From positions 1 through 56,313 of the forward strand of contig CALLJL010000014.1 in the NCBI GenBank assembly GCA_938092135.1: a stretch of DNA of 56,313 bases, written 5' to 3'. How positions within the stretch are numbered: the first letter of the stretch is position 1; every line of letters starts with the position of its first letter. Source of the stretch: an uncultured bacterium (lineage in GTDB: Bacteria; Acidobacteriota; Aminicenantia; Aminicenantales; CALLJL01). Positions 33,345 to 42,584 of the stretch are shown here, piece after piece. Both the position numbers and the translations under genes were made by a program. The notes beneath the pieces are model-generated. The model searched no databases. It was not told the origin of the DNA and was given only the letters and a program-made list of their open reading frames with translations.

Positions 33345-34580
33345 ATGAAACGGGCTATTAATCTTGAGCGACTTCGCCGAGACTTGGAAGAATTGGGCCA
33401 AATTGGATTTAATCCTAAAGGCGGGGTGAGTCGCCCTTCCTTTAGTCAGGCTGATTTTGAAGCTCGTGACTGGTTTAAAGAAAAACTCCGTCAGGCTTCG
33501 CTTGAGGTAAGGGAAGATGGCGCTGGCAACATTTTTGGTCGCCTGAAAGGTCAGCAGGAAGAGCCAATTATACTTGTGGGGTCACACTTTGATACAGTCA
33601 TCAATGGCGGTCTCTTTGATGGCTCCTGTGGAGTCTTGGCTGGCCTGGAATGTCTTCGGAGCCTTCAGGAATATAATTTTAATCCTGCCTTTCCTATTGA
33701 AGTAGTATCTTTCACGGATGAAGAAGGCAACCTTGTCGGTGATTTTCTTGGCAGTCGGGCCTTTACCGGCTTTCTCAATGAAGAGCTTCTCCGTAAAGAC
33801 CAAACTCACTTTGGTCGGCCTTTGAGCGAGATACTTAAAGCCGCAGGATTGAGCCTGGAATCAGTTCTCCAGGCTAAAAATCAGGCTCCGAAGGTCTTAG
33901 CCTATCTTGAGCTTCATATAGAGCAGGGAGAAAATCTTGATCTAGAAGAAATACCCATAGGGTTAGTCACTCGAATTTCCGGTAAAAGACTTTACTATGC
34001 CTCCTTCATTGGTCGAAGCAATCATGCTGGCCCAACCCCCCTTGAACTCCGTCAGGATGCCTTCCTTGGGCTGGCCGATTTTGCTCTTCGAAGTACAAGA
34101 CTTGTAGCCTCAGAATACGAAGATGGTCGCCTTACCATTGGCCGGGTCCAGCTCCATCCCGGAACATTTAGCGTTGTTGCGGGGCAAGCTGATTTCACCC
34201 TTGATCTTAGACATTCTGAAAAAAGTAGCCTCAAGGCTATGGAAGAGAAGGTTCTCGCCTTGGCCGAAGAAATAGCTTCGGCGCGAGCTCTTTCTTTCCA
34301 TTCCCAGTTGGTCGACTCCACTGAACCAACTGATATGTCCGTGCCTCTTATTTCGCTTCTCGAAGAAGAAGCTAAAAATCTTAATTATCCATATCTTAAA
34401 ATGATTAGCTGGGCTGGCCATGACGCCCAGATTCTTTCCTGGAAGACAGATGCAGCTTTAATTTTCATTCCTTCAATTAACGGAATTAGTCATTCCCCTG
34501 AAGAGGCCATTCGCTGGGATGACCTGGAGAAAGGCGCCAATCTCCTCTTTCAGGCTATCCTGAGACTAGCCAAGGGTTAA
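33345..34580 (+). CDS. M20-family amidase/carbamoylase of HyuC/AllC type
   Basis: 411 residues. Two-domain di-zinc hydrolase: GSHFDTVINGGLFDGSCGVL (His, Asp ligands), SFTDEEGN (Glu pair), ELHIEQGENLD, the dimerisation-domain motif RSNHAGPTPLELRQDA, and SWAGHDAQ (His). The group removes carbamoyl or amide groups from N-carbamoyl amino acids, ureidoglycolate or allantoate; which one is uncertain here. GAGG lies ahead of the ATG. No other purine or hydantoin genes are near. Confidence 0.88.
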   Translation: MKRAINLERLRRDLEELGQIGFNPKGGVSRPSFSQADFEARDWFKEKLRQASLEVREDGAGNIFGRLKGQQEEPIILVGSHFDTVINGGLFDGSCGVLAGLECLRSLQEYNFNPAFPIEVVSFTDEEGNLVGDFLGSRAFTGFLNEELLRKDQTHFGRPLSEILKAAGLSLESVLQAKNQAPKVLAYLELHIEQGENLDLEEIPIGLVTRISGKRLYYASFIGRSNHAGPTPLELRQDAFLGLADFALRSTRLVASEYEDGRLTIGRVQLHPGTFSVVAGQADFTLDLRHSEKSSLKAMEEKVLALAEEIASARALSFHSQLVDSTEPTDMSVPLISLLEEEAKNLNYPYLKMISWAGHDAQILSWKTDAALIFIPSINGISHSPEEAIRWDDLEKGANLLFQAILRLAKG

Positions 34581-34639
34581 AATCAAAAACGTCTCAAGAG
34601 GGGAAAATGGAGCATTAAGGCCAAGGCTTCTTTTTAATC

Positions 34640-34668
34640 TTGAAGAAAACAAATTAGTAAAATAAAAT
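34640..34668 (+). promoter_or_regulatory. Candidate promoter of the M14 peptidase gene
   Basis: TTGAAG (34640-34645), 17 bases, TAAAAT (34663-34668), then GAGGAGAAAGAGGC before the ATG at 34699. Fits a sigma-70 promoter. Confidence 0.5.
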
Positions 34669-34698
34669 CCGACTTCAATTCTTCGAGGAGAAAGAGGC

Positions 34699-36348
34699 AT
34701 GTTAAAATCTAAAAGACAAATTTTTATAAGTTCCTTTTTTCTTTTGATTTTTATACCTCTTACGCTTTCTTCTCAAGAAAAATGGCCTTTAACCCGGGCA
34801 GAACAGACCGATTATAAGGCTACCTCACGTCATGATGATGTTCTTGCTTTTATTCAAGCTCTTCAGAGGAAAAGCAGTCTGATGAGAGTTGAAACTATGG
34901 CTATAACAACTGAAGGTCGACCAGTTCCTTTAATTATAATTGGCGACCCCCCGCCCATTTCTCCCCAGGAATTGCGATTTGATCAACGCGTGGTGGTCTA
35001 TATTCAAGCTAATATCCATGCAGGCGAAGTTGAGGGAAAAGAGGCCTCGCTGATGCTCGCTCGTGACATCTTGGCTTCAGGTAAATTACCCTATCTCGAT
35101 CGCCTCGTGATTCTCATTGCCCCCAATTTCAATCCCGATGGGAATGAAAAAATAAGTCCCCAAAACAGAAGAAATCAGCCGGGACCTGAAGAGGGCGTTG
35201 GGGTTAGAACCAATGGCCAAAACCTCGACCTAAACCGCGATGCCATGAAGCTTGAAAGCCTTGAAATGCAAGGCCTCGTAGCCAATGTTCTCGAGCGCTG
35301 GGATCCCTTGTTATTAGTAGATTGCCATACAACTAATGGCTCCTATCATGAAGAAATAGTAACCTACTCCTGGCCATTGAATCCAAATGGAGACCCCTCA
35401 ATTCTTGCTTATATGCGCGATAAAATGCTTCCCTCCATTCAACAAACTCTCGAGAAAAAATATAAAACCCTTTCTATCCCCTATGGCGACCCCGTCGATT
35501 TCAAGGAAATGGAGAAAGGCTGGCGTACTTACAGCCATCAGCCGAGATATTTAACTAATTATATTGGCCTACGCAATCGTCTCTCCATTCTTGATGAAAA
35601 TTATGTTTATGCTCCCTTTAAAGAAAGGGTGATGGGCTGTTACAACTTTCTTCGAGCTATCCTTGATGAAACTTATAATAGGGCTGAAGAAATAAAAAGA
35701 CTTGTGGCGGAAGCGGATCGAAAAACTATCGCCATGGGCTTAAATCCCACTGAGAAAGATCTTTTTGCCGTCGAATTTGAACTGAAGCCTTTACCTATGC
35801 CTATAAAGATTAGGGGTTATGAGATGGAAATTATTCCTCGGGAAAGTGGCTTTCCCCAAATTAAACCCACTGAAAAGAAGAAAACATATATCGTCCCCTA
35901 TCTGGCTGATTTTTGGCCGAAAAGGTCGGTTCCATGGCCTCACGCCTACTTAATAACCGTTAATGACCGGGAAATAATAAATAAGCTTAAGCAGCATGGA
36001 ATTGTTGTCGAAAGACTCACCCAGCCTGCACGGCTTGAAGTGGAAACTTATGAGCTAAAGGACCTCAAAGCTGCTGAAAGACCATTCCAGGGGCATCGTC
36101 TTAATACCCTCAAGGGGGAATTTCGGTCAGAAATAAGGGATTTTCCAGCGGGAACTTTCTTCGTAACCACAGCTCAGCCCCTTGGCCGCCTAGTGGTCTA
36201 TCTTCTTGAGCCAGAAAGCGATGATGGCCTCTTTGTTTGGAATTTCTTTGATCGTTATCTTGTTCCCGAATGGGGCCGACGTTTCGAAGTCTTTCCTGTG
36301 GTCAAGTTAATGAAACCTGTTTTTCTGGCCAAGGAAATCGTTCGCTAA
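34699..36348 (+). CDS. Secreted M14-family zinc carboxypeptidase
   Basis: 549 residues. A signal peptide (FFLLIFIPLTLSSQ) leads into the peptidase: IQANIHAGEVEGKEASLML (HxxE zinc ligands), LIAPNFNPDGNEKIS, NGQNLDLNRDAMKLESLE (Arg and Asn substrate site) and LLLVDCHTTNGSYHEE (third zinc ligand). A long C-terminal region (PLPMPIKIRGYEMEII, then NTLKGEFRSEIRDFPAGTFF) is beyond the minimal M14 unit and fits the larger bacterial forms. Exported protease for extracellular protein use. Confidence 0.88.
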   Translation: MLKSKRQIFISSFFLLIFIPLTLSSQEKWPLTRAEQTDYKATSRHDDVLAFIQALQRKSSLMRVETMAITTEGRPVPLIIIGDPPPISPQELRFDQRVVVYIQANIHAGEVEGKEASLMLARDILASGKLPYLDRLVILIAPNFNPDGNEKISPQNRRNQPGPEEGVGVRTNGQNLDLNRDAMKLESLEMQGLVANVLERWDPLLLVDCHTTNGSYHEEIVTYSWPLNPNGDPSILAYMRDKMLPSIQQTLEKKYKTLSIPYGDPVDFKEMEKGWRTYSHQPRYLTNYIGLRNRLSILDENYVYAPFKERVMGCYNFLRAILDETYNRAEEIKRLVAEADRKTIAMGLNPTEKDLFAVEFELKPLPMPIKIRGYEMEIIPRESGFPQIKPTEKKKTYIVPYLADFWPKRSVPWPHAYLITVNDREIINKLKQHGIVVERLTQPARLEVETYELKDLKAAERPFQGHRLNTLKGEFRSEIRDFPAGTFFVTTAQPLGRLVVYLLEPESDDGLFVWNFFDRYLVPEWGRRFEVFPVVKLMKPVFLAKEIVR

Positions 36349-36373
36349 GTTGCCTGAAGGGCTTATAGGGAGC

Positions 36374-37231
36374 TTATTTTTTTGTCGCCGACTTTTTATT
36401 CGTCTTTTGAAGGGGTTTCTCTTTTGCCGATTTGTTAGAGGCGACGAGAAATTTACCACAATTTTCACAAATATATATATCGTTGGAACCTTCAATGGCT
36501 GAACTCATAACCGTGGCCACATTGATATTACAGCTTTGACAGACCCCATTCTCCACTTCAGCCACAGCATAGCCATAGCGTTCCAAGAGGCGATCGAAGC
36601 GGGTTAGGGTGGCATGGTCGAGTTCTTCCCGAATTAGATCGGCTTTTTTCTGAAGTTCTCTAAGTTGAGCTCCTGAGGCCCGTCTCTTCTTAAATTCAAT
36701 ATCTTGAAGCTTCTTCAAAAGGCTCGCCCGGTTAACCAGACGATCATCCTTGGGCAGACTAATGATAATTTCTGAAAGAGTCTGATAAAATTCGTTGCGA
36801 TCGCGGGCATTAAAAATTCTCTGGATAAATTCTGGTTCTCGAAGGTAACGGGCCAGGCCGGCAAAGAGATGATTGAAAAGGCCTGGAATTACTGGATTCC
36901 AGATAATAAGAATGATTAAATTAACCTTTTTCTCTGGCGAATCATAGGCTATTCCCTTAGAGGAGCGTCCAACAGCAATAGCAATCCGATTGCCAGTATC
37001 AACCCGAGCATGGGGAACAGCAATTCTTTCGGCCAGTACTGTCGATTCGAGCCTTTCTCGATCTATTAATCGGGTAAGAATCAACTGCTTATTTTGAATG
37101 AGTTTATGTTTAAGGAGAACGTCAAGAAGTTCCTCAAAGGCTTCAATCTTGTTTGTCGCCTTAAGATCAAAGATAACCTGGGAAGGCTTAAGATAATCAG
37201 AAAAATAATGGCTTTTTAAGATCTCGGCCAT
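36374..37231 (-). CDS. PTS EIIA (PtsN-like) domain fused to a coiled coil and C4 zinc ribbon
   Basis: 285 residues in three parts. 1-155: an EIIA domain of nitrogen/fructose PTS type, with the phosphorylated His at 74 in AERIAVPHARVDTGNR. 165-215: a basic coiled coil (EFKKRRASGAQLRELQKKAD). 225-275: a zinc ribbon, CQSC and CENC about 20 residues apart, as in CT398/DksA-like proteins. The tail is rich in lysine. The family normally ends after the first domain. No HPr or EI gene is in the window. Phosphorylation-dependent control of a nucleic-acid or ribosome partner is my inference. No ribosome site is visible at the ATG. Confidence 0.8.
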   Translation of the reverse strand: MAEILKSHYFSDYLKPSQVIFDLKATNKIEAFEELLDVLLKHKLIQNKQLILTRLIDRERLESTVLAERIAVPHARVDTGNRIAIAVGRSSKGIAYDSPEKKVNLIILIIWNPVIPGLFNHLFAGLARYLREPEFIQRIFNARDRNEFYQTLSEIIISLPKDDRLVNRASLLKKLQDIEFKKRRASGAQLRELQKKADLIREELDHATLTRFDRLLERYGYAVAEVENGVCQSCNINVATVMSSAIEGSNDIYICENCGKFLVASNKSAKEKPLQKTNKKSATKK

Positions 37232-37473
37232 TAATTAAATATTAACACAAGATACTGCGCTTATTCAATATTAATTTTTCCATGTATTTTTCAATCAAAC
37301 CTAAATAAGATTTAATCTTGCGAATTTTAAATCATGACTTTTAAAATTTTATTCTCTTAAAATTCATCTTTTTTCAAAAAAGTTCTTTCGCCGATAATCT
37401 CTAAGCTACTTAAATTTCATCTAAATCATGAAGGAATGTGGCCAAGCTGAACCAAATAATGCTTATATCAATA

Positions 37474-38427
37474 CTAATTTTTCGCCTTAATTTTAGTTTT
37501 TTCCTTTAATTCTGAAGCCATTCTCTTTAAAAAGGTGAAAGTGGAAGAAACTCCTTTGACCTTGACCATATGGCTAGCCACAAAAAGGCCAAAACGGGCT
37601 GCCTCAAGCGGCGATTTTCCCTCAAGAAGCTTTAAACAAGTGGCTGAAGCTAAGCAATCACCACAGCCTGTGGTATCAACGACTCTGAATTCTTCTTCAG
37701 GTTCAAGGATTTCGCGATTCTCCGGGGTAATTACAAAGACACCTCTTTTCCCTAAGGTTATAAATATCGCTTTAAGGCCTAAAGCTAAGGCCTGGTCAGC
37801 TAAATGATTAAGATCATCTAAAGACGGCTTTCGATTGGGCTTCCCAAGTAAGCAGCTAGCTTCTCTTTCATTTACCTGAAGATAATCAATTCCTTCGGCC
37901 CAGGCTGGCCAGCTTTCAAGGCCTTCATATTTTCTTAGGCCGAAATTAGGACTTAGGGCCAAGGAATGAATATCTAACCAGAGAGGAAAGGAGCGAGCCT
38001 GAATAATCTGGCGCCAGGAATAGAAATCTAGGTCAAAACCGGAATTAAAAACAGCTATCAGAAAATCTATTTCCCTGAGAAAGGGCCAGATCTGGCTCAA
38101 GGAAAGGGGGGGAACAGACCATTTCAACCTTTCCCTTCTTTCGCCATGCTTAGGATAATACAAATGAACCTGATTACCGGGACCATGAATAATTTTAAGA
38201 CCATTTATCCGCAGCCCAGGCCAATTTTTAATAACTTTTTTTATCTTTGGCCATATTTCAGAGCCCGCATTACTGAAAAGGCAAACCTCAGCTCCCAAGG
38301 CGCTAAGGCAGGCAGCTTGATAAAGAATACCTCCTAATGCTTGCCACTTTTTGCCCGAGGCAAGCTGGATGGTATCCCAAGTTATAGTACCTATCAAACC
38401 GAATCGTCTCTTTTTCTTTTGCTCCAA
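37474..38427 (-). CDS. PfkB-family carbohydrate/nucleoside kinase
   Basis: 317 residues from a TTG start (GAGG about 8 bases upstream). Motifs: GTITWDTIQLASGKKWQALG and GGILYQAACLSALGAEV (substrate site), NEREASCLLG, IFITLGKRGVF, and the catalytic DTTGCGDCLASATCLKLLEG (Asp base). Phosphorylates a sugar, ribonucleoside or sugar alcohol; the substrate cannot be chosen. The substrate region is divergent from ribokinase. Confidence 0.85.
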   Translation of the reverse strand: MEQKKKRRFGLIGTITWDTIQLASGKKWQALGGILYQAACLSALGAEVCLFSNAGSEIWPKIKKVIKNWPGLRINGLKIIHGPGNQVHLYYPKHGERRERLKWSVPPLSLSQIWPFLREIDFLIAVFNSGFDLDFYSWRQIIQARSFPLWLDIHSLALSPNFGLRKYEGLESWPAWAEGIDYLQVNEREASCLLGKPNRKPSLDDLNHLADQALALGLKAIFITLGKRGVFVITPENREILEPEEEFRVVDTTGCGDCLASATCLKLLEGKSPLEAARFGLFVASHMVKVKGVSSTFTFLKRMASELKEKTKIKAKN

Positions 38428-38538
38428 AATCTTTTCCTCTTTTAAAAAGTTACGCTTACCTTTACCTTAAGTTTACCTAAAAGTAAGGTTTGAGAAAACA
38501 ATTGCTCCTATTTAGTCTTTCTTTTATGCTAATTTTAG

Positions 38539-39270
38539 ATGAAATTGCATATCGGGACCTCAGGTTGGAGTTACGGTGGATGGCGCGGACTTTTTTATCC
38601 CGAAAATTTACCTCCCTCGGAATGGCTAAATTTTTATTCCCAGAACTTTCTCACCGTGGAAATAAACATGACCTTTTATCGCTTCCCCCGGCCGCAGACC
38701 TTGACTCGCTGGGCTGAACTTACTCCTGAAGGTTTCACTTTCAGTCTCAAAGCTAACCGCCGCATTACCCATCTGAAGAAATTGCGGGATGTTCGAGCCG
38801 ATTTACGCTATATGTACATTTTGGCTCAATCGTTAGGTAAAAAACTCGGTTGTCTCCTTTTCCAACTCCCCCCTTCTCTCAAACTTGATCTCCCCTTGCT
38901 TGAAGATTTTCTCCACCAGCTCGAAACCCGCTTTCGCAATGTCATCGAATTCAGACATTCAAGCTGGTACACGGCATCTGTTTACGATCTCCTTCACCAG
39001 AATAAGGTAATTTTTTGCATCGTCTCCTCGACGAAGGTACCGTCGGAATTAGTGATTACTTCACCGGTTGCTTACATTCGCTTCCATGGATTGACGGCCG
39101 GTTACCGTTATTTTTATTCTGACGCCGAACTTGAAGCTTGGGCTTCCAATCTAAGTCAGCTTCCTGTTAAAGAACTTTTTATTTACTTCAATAACGATTA
39201 TCGAGCTCATGCTGTCCATAATGCGCTGCGTTTGCGCGCTCTGCTAGAAAACCGGCTTATGGGGAAATAA
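38539..39270 (+). CDS. DUF72-family protein
   Basis: 243 residues. Conserved TIM-barrel set: LHIGTSGWSYGGWRGLFYP, FLTVEINMTFYRFPRPQTL, GFTFSLKANRRITHLKKL, LLFQLPPSLK, VIEFRHSSWY, and YIRFHGLTAGYRYFYS ending IYFNNDYRAHAVHNALRLR. Function of DUF72 is unknown; a metal-dependent phosphate hydrolase-like fold is likely. Divergent to the PfkB gene on the left. Confidence 0.88.
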   Translation: MKLHIGTSGWSYGGWRGLFYPENLPPSEWLNFYSQNFLTVEINMTFYRFPRPQTLTRWAELTPEGFTFSLKANRRITHLKKLRDVRADLRYMYILAQSLGKKLGCLLFQLPPSLKLDLPLLEDFLHQLETRFRNVIEFRHSSWYTASVYDLLHQNKVIFCIVSSTKVPSELVITSPVAYIRFHGLTAGYRYFYSDAELEAWASNLSQLPVKELFIYFNNDYRAHAVHNALRLRALLENRLMGK

Positions 39271-39388
39271 AAAAGGTTTAAATTGATAAAGATAAAAATT
39301 TAAATCAATAAAATGATCTTCACCAAAAAAACTTAATCTTTGAGTAGTAGGCTTTTTAAATAAAATTAACCTTTAGGGAGAGTTTAGC

Positions 39389-41479
39389 CTATCCAATTTT
39401 TTTTAAAGTAACAAACCCGGTTTTCTCCAGCACAAGGATAAAATTTTCTACCTGCTTCAGAGGAATAGGTCCATACTCGGCAGACAGAGCATTGCGAATA
39501 TCAAGAATTGACCTCCGCCCATCAATGAAATTGCGGGCTTCAAATTCGGCCCGACCAAGATTGTAAGACGGCAAGTCCTTAATTTCCCTCATTCTTTCTC
39601 TGAATTCCATCGCGTTAAAATAGCCCTTCATTTTCTCAGTTCGCACTGGGATAAGTCGGCTCAGCCGTATTTCTTCGGGAGAAAGGGCAATTTTCACAGG
39701 GTTAATTTCGAACTCAGAACATCGTTGACGATAGAGTTCTTCAAGCCAATTTAAATAAGTTGACTTAATCGTCTCAAAAGCTTTTATTCTTAAATCTATA
39801 TTCGCTTCCTTCGTTTTTTCATTGCGGCTAAAAAATTTAATTGAAGCTAAAGTTTCTTTTTCCCGCTTAAAGGCTTGTTCAATAACATTCACTGCTTCTT
39901 TGCGCTGGTCATGAAGATTTTCTTTATTAGATAAAAGAAGATAGTTTTCAGCCTTTTTAAATTCCTCAGCCAGACGTTTCTGAGCTCGGCTCGTAACCTC
40001 TTTGATTATTAGAGGAACTTCAGCTGCCCCAGCATTGGCCAGAAAAAGAGCCGAAGCCGCTGAAAGAACCACGACCCGCTTGAGTTGGGTAGCATCAGAC
40101 TTATCGGGCAAATCGCCGCTTGTGTGATACCAAAAATCAGGCCAGACAATGAACATTACGGCCGGTACCCGAACTCCTCCATCAATAAAAACCACATGGT
40201 CACTTCCGCCAGTATAGGAAGCAACCCGATAATAAAAGGGGTCTCGAGTTCCAGTCGGCGAAACAATACCCATTTCACCCGCTCTCCCTTCCAGGGAAAT
40301 GCGCTGGGTCTCGGCCAGCCATTCAGCGAAAGATTCAATGACATCGCCAAGATAACTCGGCAGGCTGTGGGGTGAACGCTCTACATAAAAATAGGCATTA
40401 TTTTTAATTAGAGCTTCACCCACCATGTCCTCATTTATGTTGGCAAAAAAGCGACGGGCAATCTCTGGATATTTTTGAATATAAGCAGCTGTCCCTGAAA
40501 TTTCAGGGACAAAAAGAAAGCGGATCGATCGTTTTAAGGGAGGAATTTTGCCATCATCCATCAGTTTTTTAAGAATTCTCGCTGTTTCTAAAATAGCCAC
40601 ACAGCCTGAAGCATTGTCATTAGCCCCCTGTTTGGCAAAGCCTTCAAAAATGTGAGCCGTAAAAACTAATTCCTCTTCGGGATAATCTTTTCCAGGAAGC
40701 AAAGCCGCTACCATTTCCTCCCGATAGGGAACCATCTGAGTTTTTACCACAGCTCTGACGACTATTTCCTGACCACTTTCCAGTAGGTCGCGAAGCCGCT
40801 GCCCTTGACGGGTGGAGATCATGAAAGCAAAGGTTGCTTTCTGTCCCTCACCAATTCGGATTGAGCTCCAGCCAACCTGATCAGGATCAACTTCAGGGTG
40901 ACTTGAAGAATAGCCGATTAAGCCTGCGGCTCCGTATTTCTCGACGGCCAAAAGCCTGGCTCTTTCAGGTGCGCCATTGACTAAAACTATTTTTCCCTTA
41001 ATATCCTTCCCCTCATAAAAGCTTTCCCTATTGCCTGGACCAACATAAACTAAAGGAGCAGTAATATCAGCAGACATACTTCCTGAACAGAGAGAGGCCG
41101 GGATTTCCTTTAAGTCAGCCAGCTTCTGAAGAATAGGTTTAACCATCCAGAGCTCAGCCATCTCGGCATCCCAGGTGGTCTTGCTTCTTGTGGGTAACTC
41201 GATAATTTCAGCCTGGGAAAGACCATATTCTTTTAATTTTTCCAGAAGAAACCTTGTCTCAAAATAGCCACTGGTGTATTCGGCTGGGGGCCGATTCCGG
41301 CAAACTCCGGCGAGAAAAATTTCATTTTGCAGCGCCAGCTCACCCGAAGCTTCATTAATTATACTTAGAAGAATCTCCGGAGGAAGAAGCGTTTGTCTTA
41401 CCTCCATCCGGTCAAATTGAGAAAAAATAAGAGAAAAGAAAACAAGCAGGCCCAAAACAAAAAAGCATAAACGTCTCAT
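39389..41479 (-). CDS. M28-family secreted aminopeptidase
   Basis: 696 residues with a signal peptide (CFFVLGLLVFFSLIFS). A PA-like domain (PLVYVGPGNRESFYEGKDIK to AGLIGYSSSH, about 150-210) precedes the zinc peptidase: ELVFTAHIFEGFAKQGANDN, where HxD is altered but GANDNASGCVAILE is intact, then FLFVPEISGTAAYI, NINEDMVGE and YTGGSDHVVFIDGG (His ligand). A long helical tail with K/E-rich segments (470-600) and an end like a peptidase-associated domain follow. GGAG precedes the ATG by 8 bases. Likely an extracellular aminopeptidase or glutamyl peptidase. Confidence 0.82.
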   Translation of the reverse strand: MRRLCFFVLGLLVFFSLIFSQFDRMEVRQTLLPPEILLSIINEASGELALQNEIFLAGVCRNRPPAEYTSGYFETRFLLEKLKEYGLSQAEIIELPTRSKTTWDAEMAELWMVKPILQKLADLKEIPASLCSGSMSADITAPLVYVGPGNRESFYEGKDIKGKIVLVNGAPERARLLAVEKYGAAGLIGYSSSHPEVDPDQVGWSSIRIGEGQKATFAFMISTRQGQRLRDLLESGQEIVVRAVVKTQMVPYREEMVAALLPGKDYPEEELVFTAHIFEGFAKQGANDNASGCVAILETARILKKLMDDGKIPPLKRSIRFLFVPEISGTAAYIQKYPEIARRFFANINEDMVGEALIKNNAYFYVERSPHSLPSYLGDVIESFAEWLAETQRISLEGRAGEMGIVSPTGTRDPFYYRVASYTGGSDHVVFIDGGVRVPAVMFIVWPDFWYHTSGDLPDKSDATQLKRVVVLSAASALFLANAGAAEVPLIIKEVTSRAQKRLAEEFKKAENYLLLSNKENLHDQRKEAVNVIEQAFKREKETLASIKFFSRNEKTKEANIDLRIKAFETIKSTYLNWLEELYRQRCSEFEINPVKIALSPEEIRLSRLIPVRTEKMKGYFNAMEFRERMREIKDLPSYNLGRAEFEARNFIDGRRSILDIRNALSAEYGPIPLKQVENFILVLEKTGFVTLKKIG

Positions 41480-41746
41480 CGCCTTTCTCCTTTCCGCTTA
41501 TTTTATTTATTTTTTCTCCAAAGTAAATTAAATTGGTTTTTAAAAAAAAGAAAAATAAACTTTTCCCCCTTTTGATGGATAGAAAATATTCAATTCTTGC
41601 CCTGAACCCTTTGTTTTTTTAGAATTTCCATGTTTTTTAATAAAATATTTTCTCGGTAAAGAAATTGGCCTTTTCAGTTTGATTAAAATTTGATAAGATA
41701 AAAAAAGAAAAAGTTAAGGTTTAAGAAACTCAAGATAAAAAAAGAA

Positions 41747-42319
41747 ATGCCTATAGCCATAGTTAGAATAATCGTTTTAGGTCTTTTTTCTTTGGCCTTT
41801 TTGGCTCTGATTATCTCTCTTTTGCGCCGTGAAATGGACAATGTGGTTAGATCTTTAATTTTTGTCCTTATTTTTGCGGGCCTTTTCTTATATTTCCAGC
41901 AAACAAAAATGGATCGACTGACCTGGAATAACCTTAAGAAAGAACTCGGTTTGGCTAAGCCAATCTATTACAATTTCATTAAGGAAGAGAGCAGAGATAA
42001 ATTTAGATATACAGTTCGCTATATCTTTCCAGAGCCTGGACCTCGCCTTAAACTGACTATTGATCCCAGTGGCCGCTATCTCCATTTGGATGACATCGAT
42101 GAAATTAATCAAGTCCTGGAGTATTTGGGATTAAAAAAGGTTACCCATGGGGCAAAAGAGCTGGCTTCAATTACCGGCTCTCAGCTCGACATTAATCTTT
42201 ATCGCTGGGATGATTATCCTGATGGCCTTTTAATTGTGGAGAGAGCAATTTGTCGGGATAAAACAACTTTTAATAGTTATAATTGTATTCAATCTATTTC
42301 TATTATTCGGGGCCGCTGA
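41747..42319 (+). CDS. Unknown membrane protein with two N-terminal helices
   Basis: 190 residues. Helices at about 4-24 (AIVRIIVLGLFSLAFLALII) and 34-52 (VRSLIFVLIFAGLFLYF), then a soluble domain (RLTWNNLKKELGL..., LKLTIDPSGRYLHLDDIDEI, QLDINLYRWDDYPDG) with beta-strand character. I do not recognise the family. No ribosome site is clear. Standing alone between the M28 gene and the poly-glutamate cluster. Confidence 0.65.
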   Translation: MPIAIVRIIVLGLFSLAFLALIISLLRREMDNVVRSLIFVLIFAGLFLYFQQTKMDRLTWNNLKKELGLAKPIYYNFIKEESRDKFRYTVRYIFPEPGPRLKLTIDPSGRYLHLDDIDEINQVLEYLGLKKVTHGAKELASITGSQLDINLYRWDDYPDGLLIVERAICRDKTTFNSYNCIQSISIIRGR

Positions 42320-42584
42320 TTGATTTTATTGACTTTCTAATCAGATTAAATTTTTTCGAAGCTTAAAACCCTCTCCCCCTTCAATAATTGAAGCTTTATA
42401 TCTAATTCAGGAAATAAAGTTCCTTTCTTATTCAATTTTGGCTTGCATTTTTTGGTCAGCTCCTTAACGAAATGGGGAACTTGAAAGACCTAGGGCTGAT
42501 AAAAAAGAAATTCATTTTAGATCAAAATAGGTTTAAATAAGATTAGAGTATAAGCAATTTGGCCTAAATTTTTGCTTTTTAGAC
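42320..42584. other. Intergenic AT-rich sequence
   Basis: Between the unknown membrane protein and the stop of the poly-glutamate system gene. No gene, terminator or promoter is supported. Confidence 0.4.
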
